Below, piece by piece: positions 13,642 through 17,046 of a stretch of 17,046 nucleotides of DNA. The notes below the pieces were generated by a model that was given only the letters and a program-made list of their open reading frames with translations, was not told the origin of the DNA and searched no databases. Within the stretch, counting starts at the first letter, position 1. Each line of letters begins with the position of its first letter. The DNA lies in assembly GCA_002340325.1 (NCBI GenBank), contig DDLV01000026.1:1-17046 (forward strand), given 5' to 3'. The translations under genes were made by a program, and so were the position numbers. This DNA comes from Glaciecola sp. UBA2563 (GTDB lineage: Bacteria; Pseudomonadota; Gammaproteobacteria; Enterobacterales; Alteromonadaceae).

Positions 13642-15171
13642 TTAGTTTGGCAAACTAAACCTAAAAGTTGTTCCCTTACCGGTTTCACTTTGAACGGTTA
13701 AATCCGAGCCTAATAACGATGTAAGCTTTTTGCTTATCGCAAGTCCAAGACCGACGTTCTTTCCGTTGGTTGATTGCGAGTTTGACGCTTGATAACGCGG
13801 GGTAAAAATGTTTTCTAATTCGTGTTTGGCGATGCCAATGCCATTGTCTTCAATGCTGATGGTGATAAAGCCGCTTTCTTCTTCGCTAACGAGCAGTTTA
13901 ATGGTGCCATTTTTTTCGGTATGCCGAATTGCGTTGTCTAACAGATTACTTAAAACGCGCTCTAGTTTTCCTAAATCTGTATTTACAAGGTAATTTGCTT
14001 TATCTGGGGTTACTACAATAGAAACACCATGCGCTTTAGCTGCCATTTTAAATTTATCAACAATGTCGTATAGGAATTCACCGAGTAAACAAGGCTCTTT
14101 GGTGATTTTGACTTGTCCACCGTCTAAGTAAGCCAGTTCAAATATCTGATCAATGAGTTGCTTTAGATTCGTCATATTGCGCATGCAAATCGAAATAAAA
14201 CGCTCTCTTTCTTCATCACTCAAGGCATCACCATTCATCTGCAAAGTTTCCATATAACCTTGCATGCTAGCGAGAGGTGTGCGCAGGTCGTGAGACAAGT
14301 CAGCCAAAAGTTCTTTTCGCTGTTGAATGCTGTGATCAAGCGCATCAAATTGCTTATTAATCTGATGCGTTAACTCGTTAAATGCGCACCCAAGTTTGTC
14401 GACTTCGCTTCTGCTATCCGCACACCATACTTGAGCGCTCATTTTGGCTTGTTCGCGTTTATGTCCCGCTTCTTTAAACGCAATCATATCGTTAGTCAGT
14501 TGTCTCAATGGTGATGTCAGTGCCTTAAACAATCCAAGCATCAGCGCAAAAAGAAAGATAAGACCAAAGAAAGCGAGGGTAAACGCACTTAGAAAAGCGT
14601 TACTGTTTTTTAAACTGTAAAATAAGCTTTCATCCATCGTATTTTCTTTAACAACAAATAGATAACCTGCTAGGTCATTTGCCTGAAAGTAAGGTGCGGC
14701 AGTGAAGATAAAATCGTTAGTACGACCTTTGGGATCTGTTGCAACCAATGGTGACATAAAATCAGAGTTTACATAGTCTTGTATCGTTGTAATGTCGATA
14801 GCGTCAGTTAAGGATTCTGCTTTATCTGATACATCAACAACGATATTTCCATCGACATCAAGAAGGTAGAAGTGTGTATACGGATTAGCTAACTGTAGTG
14901 TGTTAAGCACGTTCGTGAGTTTTTTCTTATTCAATACACCATCGGTAAAAATATCGCCGGTATTGACGACATTCTGCGCCATTTGCTGATTGGTAAGATG
15001 GCGCGACTCTATGTGTTTTTGCTTGTGAAGATAATCGCTTAGGAATAAAAACAAAAGTATCGTTAACGCAAAAATCGTAACGACTATCACTGAGATGCGC
15101 TGGTAAAAACACAGCTTTTTTGCAACAGGCTGTAACGATATGTAATTTTCTTTATTTGCCATCGAACTCAT
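13642..15171 (-). CDS. Membrane sensor histidine kinase (partner of OmpR-type regulator)
   Basis: The chosen start at 15171 overlaps the regulator stop as ATGA and gives a 509-residue protein; a later ATG at 15162 is possible. TM1 is near 24-45. A periplasmic domain follows at about 50-188, containing THFYLLDVDGNIVVDV (99-114), which resembles a single-Cache/PAS-like sensor. TM2 is near 193-216 with a HAMP linker after it. The H-box DLSHDLRTPLASMQGY carries His294. N-box Asn413 is in LLDNAIRHTE, G1 is EDNGIGI (441-447) and G2 GLGLAISKKL (474-483). All kinase motifs are intact. Class is EnvZ/BaeS-like. The ligand is unknown. Confidence 0.93.
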   Translation of the reverse strand: MSSMANKENYISLQPVAKKLCFYQRISVIVVTIFALTILLFLFLSDYLHKQKHIESRHLTNQQMAQNVVNTGDIFTDGVLNKKKLTNVLNTLQLANPYTHFYLLDVDGNIVVDVSDKAESLTDAIDITTIQDYVNSDFMSPLVATDPKGRTNDFIFTAAPYFQANDLAGYLFVVKENTMDESLFYSLKNSNAFLSAFTLAFFGLIFLFALMLGLFKALTSPLRQLTNDMIAFKEAGHKREQAKMSAQVWCADSRSEVDKLGCAFNELTHQINKQFDALDHSIQQRKELLADLSHDLRTPLASMQGYMETLQMNGDALSDEERERFISICMRNMTNLKQLIDQIFELAYLDGGQVKITKEPCLLGEFLYDIVDKFKMAAKAHGVSIVVTPDKANYLVNTDLGKLERVLSNLLDNAIRHTEKNGTIKLLVSEEESGFITISIEDNGIGIAKHELENIFTPRYQASNSQSTNGKNVGLGLAISKKLTSLLGSDLTVQSETGKGTTFRFSLPN

Positions 15172-15887
15172 TGCGCACCTACGCCGTGTGGATTTAGACG
15201 ATAACCCACGCCCCATACTGTCTGAATTATCTTAGGTGAGGCAGCATTTTTTTCTATCTTGGTTCTAAGTCTATTGATATGAGAATTAACCGTATGCTCA
15301 TACCCGCTATGTTGATAACCCCAAACAGATTCAAGCAACTGCGTACGGCTGAATACTTGATTCGGATGTTTTGCAAAATGATGAATCAAATCAAATTCAG
15401 TTGACGTCAGGTCGAGTGGTTTACCACCTAGCTCTACGGTGTGGTGTTTGTCTGAAATATACAGATCGCCAAGCTTGATTTGACATTCTTTCTTTTCATT
15501 GGATTCGAATTTCCTAAAAGCTTCGACTTTGCGCAACTGCGCGCGCACTCTTGCTTGAAGTTCTCGAATACTGAATGGCTTGGTCATATAATCATCAGCG
15601 CCAAGTTCAAGGCCTAACACACGGTCGGTTTCAGAGTTTTTTGACGTGAGCATCATTATCGATTGCTTCGGCTTTCTTGTCCTTACCTCACGACAAATAT
15701 CCAATCCAGATACATCGGGAAGTGTGATATCTAATACAAGTAAGTCATGTTCTTCGTTGAGCGCGGTTGATATGCCATCATTACCATTGGAGCACAGTGT
15801 GATATCTATCCCTAGTTCGACGAGGCTTACTCTAATGAGATCAGCCAAATCGACATCGTCCTCAACTATTAGCACTCTATTTCGCAT
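15168..15887 (-). CDS. OmpR/PhoB-family DNA-binding response regulator
   Basis: This 239-residue transcription factor is controlled by the kinase encoded immediately downstream. The receiver has Glu9-Asp10-Asp11, phospho-acceptor Asp53 (LLVLDITLPDVSG), Thr81 and Lys103 (YMTKPF). The C-terminal winged helix spans about 135-235, with LTSTEFDLIHHFAKHPNQVFSRTQLLESVWGY and the closing WGVGYRLNP. The start has GGAGGG about 8 nt upstream. The stop overlaps the kinase start by 4 nt. An inverted repeat at 15975-16007 lies about 90 nt upstream and could be a binding site, although OmpR-type proteins more often use direct repeats. Confidence 0.96.
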   Translation of the reverse strand: MRNRVLIVEDDVDLADLIRVSLVELGIDITLCSNGNDGISTALNEEHDLLVLDITLPDVSGLDICREVRTRKPKQSIMMLTSKNSETDRVLGLELGADDYMTKPFSIRELQARVRAQLRKVEAFRKFESNEKKECQIKLGDLYISDKHHTVELGGKPLDLTSTEFDLIHHFAKHPNQVFSRTQLLESVWGYQHSGYEHTVNSHINRLRTKIEKNAASPKIIQTVWGVGYRLNPHGVGAQ

Positions 15888-15974
15888 GCAAGTCCCTCCG
15901 AGCCATAAAAATCGATGTCTGGATACTTAACCTCTAGCATACAGTGCTAAAGGAAAATACGTCCAATTGAATGA

Positions 15975-16007
15975 GACCGGTGAAAGTCGGAAAAACATTC
16001 ACCGGTC
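15975..16007. promoter_or_regulatory. 10-bp perfect dyad upstream of the response regulator gene
   Basis: GACCGGTGAA (15975-15984) is the exact inverse of 15998-16007, with a 13-nt spacer. It lies between the end of the spondin lipoprotein gene and the start of the regulator gene. Neither strand has a T-run directly after it, which argues against a simple terminator. It could be an operator or a read-through attenuator. No strong promoter was found between it and the regulator gene; a TTGGAC/TATGCT pair is spaced 19 nt apart and is weak. Confidence 0.5.
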
Positions 16008-16009
16008 GT

Positions 16010-16045
16010 AAAAATTCTTCAAAAACTGATGTCTCTTTGAAGAAT
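16010..16045 (-). terminator. Likely rho-independent terminator of the spondin genes
   Basis: A perfect 10-bp stem (16014-16023 with 16036-16045, 12-nt loop) is followed on the minus strand by a run of four further T (16013-16010). It begins 12 nt after the stop codon at 16058. The stem is AT-rich, so strength is uncertain. Confidence 0.6.
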
Positions 16046-16057
16046 AACAGCGGCCTC

Positions 16058-16909
16058 TCACCTTGTCCTAGTTACTATTACTCGGCTGGTAGGGAAGTCA
16101 AATCGATGAGATTCGTCAAGCACCGATGTTGCTAAACCTTCCCGACTAGGGTCATTCGCATTGGCACTTGTGACAACACCCGAGTGCAACCTAACAACGT
16201 CAGCGATATCATCCCGCACCGGGTCATATCCTGCAGATGCTCCGCCTCCACCAGCAGCTGACGCAGCGGGCCCGGGCATTGTAGTTGCTGTCTCAGTGTT
16301 GTTTTCGGTTCCGGCGTCCCATGTTACCGTGGTAAACCGTTTACTTTCACCAACTTCCATATTGCTGATATCAGCAGCGTTGAGCCCTGTAAAAGCATCA
16401 TTGGTGTTCACTAACATCGTGGTAACCGACAGCCTTAGATCATCAACGTCTAACGCAGGTACCACCAGTGTTTGCGTTTCACCCACCGTTTTTGGGGTAA
16501 GTATTCCGCCCGTACTGACAGCATCTAAAAAGTTCGTTGAATCTTGTGCTTCACTAATGACCATCGACGGATCTCCGCCTTCTGCCATAACCTCGATGCC
16601 GACTGTCGCTGTTTCACCATCAACGAACGCATTAAAGCCTGGCTCATGAAGTATTACAGCAGCAGGAGCCATAGGTTGCGCGTTAGTTAAATTGGTTATC
16701 TGGACGGTAAAAACAGCTGTGTTTGCATTGGTGCCATTTTGCCCATCGCTACCGGCAGGGCCTGGGTCACCTTGAGGACCCGCTGGACCTTGTGGGCCTT
16801 GGTCACCTTGAGGACCGGCTGGGCCCTGTGCGCCGTCGTCGCCGGAGCAGGCAGCGAGACCAGACAATAACGCCAATAGAAACAAATGTCTTATATTTAC
16901 AGTTTTCAT
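16058..16909 (-). CDS. Collagen-like spondin-domain lipoprotein
   Basis: With the ATG at 16909, preceded by AGGAG about 7 nt away, the product is 283 residues. It begins with a lipoprotein signal peptide whose lipobox LAAC ends at Cys21. Residues 23-58 are twelve Gly-X-Y triplets rich in Pro, Gln and Asp, a collagen-like stalk. The rest (about 64-283) resembles bacterial spondin_N domains: VFTVQITNLTN, PAAVILHEPGF, SVTTMLVNTNDAFTGL, TWDAGTENNTE, and a final FPTSRVIVTRTR strand. It is expected to be anchored to a membrane and displayed in the periplasm or on the surface, perhaps in adhesion or matrix contact; this role is inferred. A Gly/Ala-rich loop (215-227) interrupts the domain. The stop of a second spondin gene lies 16 nt upstream. 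An upstream in-frame start is possible but would spoil the signal peptide. Confidence 0.87.
   Translation of the reverse strand: MKTVNIRHLFLLALLSGLAACSGDDGAQGPAGPQGDQGPQGPAGPQGDPGPAGSDGQNGTNANTAVFTVQITNLTNAQPMAPAAVILHEPGFNAFVDGETATVGIEVMAEGGDPSMVISEAQDSTNFLDAVSTGGILTPKTVGETQTLVVPALDVDDLRLSVTTMLVNTNDAFTGLNAADISNMEVGESKRFTTVTWDAGTENNTETATTMPGPAASAAGGGGASAGYDPVRDDIADVVRLHSGVVTSANANDPSREGLATSVLDESHRFDFPTSRVIVTRTR
16765..16836. repeat. 36-bp near-tandem direct repeat encoding the collagen-like stalk
   Basis: The 16 bases at 16765-16780 recur exactly at 16801-16816, and the flanking parts of each 36-bp unit are similar. The unit equals twelve codons or four Gly-X-Y triplets, so copy-number change would lengthen or shorten the stalk without a frameshift. 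Confidence 0.8.
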
Positions 16910-16925
16910 TGTTTTACTCCTTTTC

Positions 16926-17046
16926 TTACGAAGCTGGAACAGTGATAACGACTCTTGCAACAGGGTTCAACCAGCGATGAATTCTTGAATCGAGATCACT
17001 TGCGCCTGCAGCTGCATCGGTATCGCCTAAGACATTGCGATGGATA
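16926..17046 (-). CDS. Spondin-domain protein, C-terminal fragment (cut by window end)
   Basis: The last 40 codons of a minus-strand gene are visible, ending with TAA at 16926-16928. The product begins at the window edge with IHRNVLGDTDAAAG and continues SDLDSRIHRWLNPVARVVITVPAS. The HRNVLGD and HRWLNPVARV segments are typical of the C-terminal end of bacterial spondin_N domains. It is therefore a paralogue of the downstream lipoprotein. Only 16 nt separate its stop from the next ATG, so the two are almost certainly cotranscribed. The N-terminus, and whether it has a lipobox or stalk, lies outside the window. Confidence 0.8.
   Translation of the reverse strand, partial: IHRNVLGDTDAAAGASDLDSRIHRWLNPVARVVITVPAS

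Noticed and set aside
16161..16649. Plus-strand reading frame of 162 codons opposite the spondin lipoprotein gene
   Set aside because: Antisense shadow of a well-supported gene with lipobox, stalk and domain motifs; Ser/Pro/Val-rich composition is typical of a reversed frame.

Overview
The window looks like chromosomal DNA of a moderately AT-rich gammaproteobacterium, probably marine. Reasons: RelA is a monofunctional synthetase with the EFDD signature typical of Beta/Gammaproteobacteria, RecJ, RecO, PdxJ, AcpS and L13/S9 all look gammaproteobacterial, and sigma-54 and OmpR-type two-component systems are present. I cannot name the genus. No tRNA, rRNA, CRISPR, transposase or phage gene was seen.

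Layout. (1) 1-75: partial copy of a dispersed palindromic repeat. (2) 141-2554, plus: recJ and recO, overlapping by 19 nt. (3) 2603-2812: a nested inverted-repeat element holding the sister copy of the edge repeat; it separates recO from pdxJ-acpS (2845-3974, plus). (4) 4026-4505, minus: a small acidic exported protein of unknown function, facing away, across a 415-nt intergenic region, from a sensor kinase / sigma-54 activator pair (4921-7915, plus). (5) 8162-10706, plus: relA (TTG start) and a one-domain mazG (TTG start). (6) 10914-11747, plus: rplM-rpsI with a clear promoter, a structured leader and a strong bidirectional terminator. (7) 11856-12038: a 183-bp palindromic element between convergent transcription units. 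(8) 12060-15887, all minus: in transcription order an OmpR-type regulator, its kinase, a DUF368/PopT-like undecaprenyl-phosphate translocase and a small four-helix membrane protein. (9) 16058-17046, minus: two tandem spondin-domain genes. The complete one is a lipoprotein with a collagen-like stalk; the other is cut by the window end.

How the parts fit. recJ-recO puts two RecFOR-pathway proteins in one overlapping pair. relA-mazG joins alarmone synthesis to a nucleotide pyrophosphohydrolase. The two two-component systems each sit beside envelope or exported proteins that are plausible targets, which is an inference from position. The least explained material is the pair of palindromic elements, which share a small core motif, and the sigma-54 system with its uncharacterised exported neighbour.
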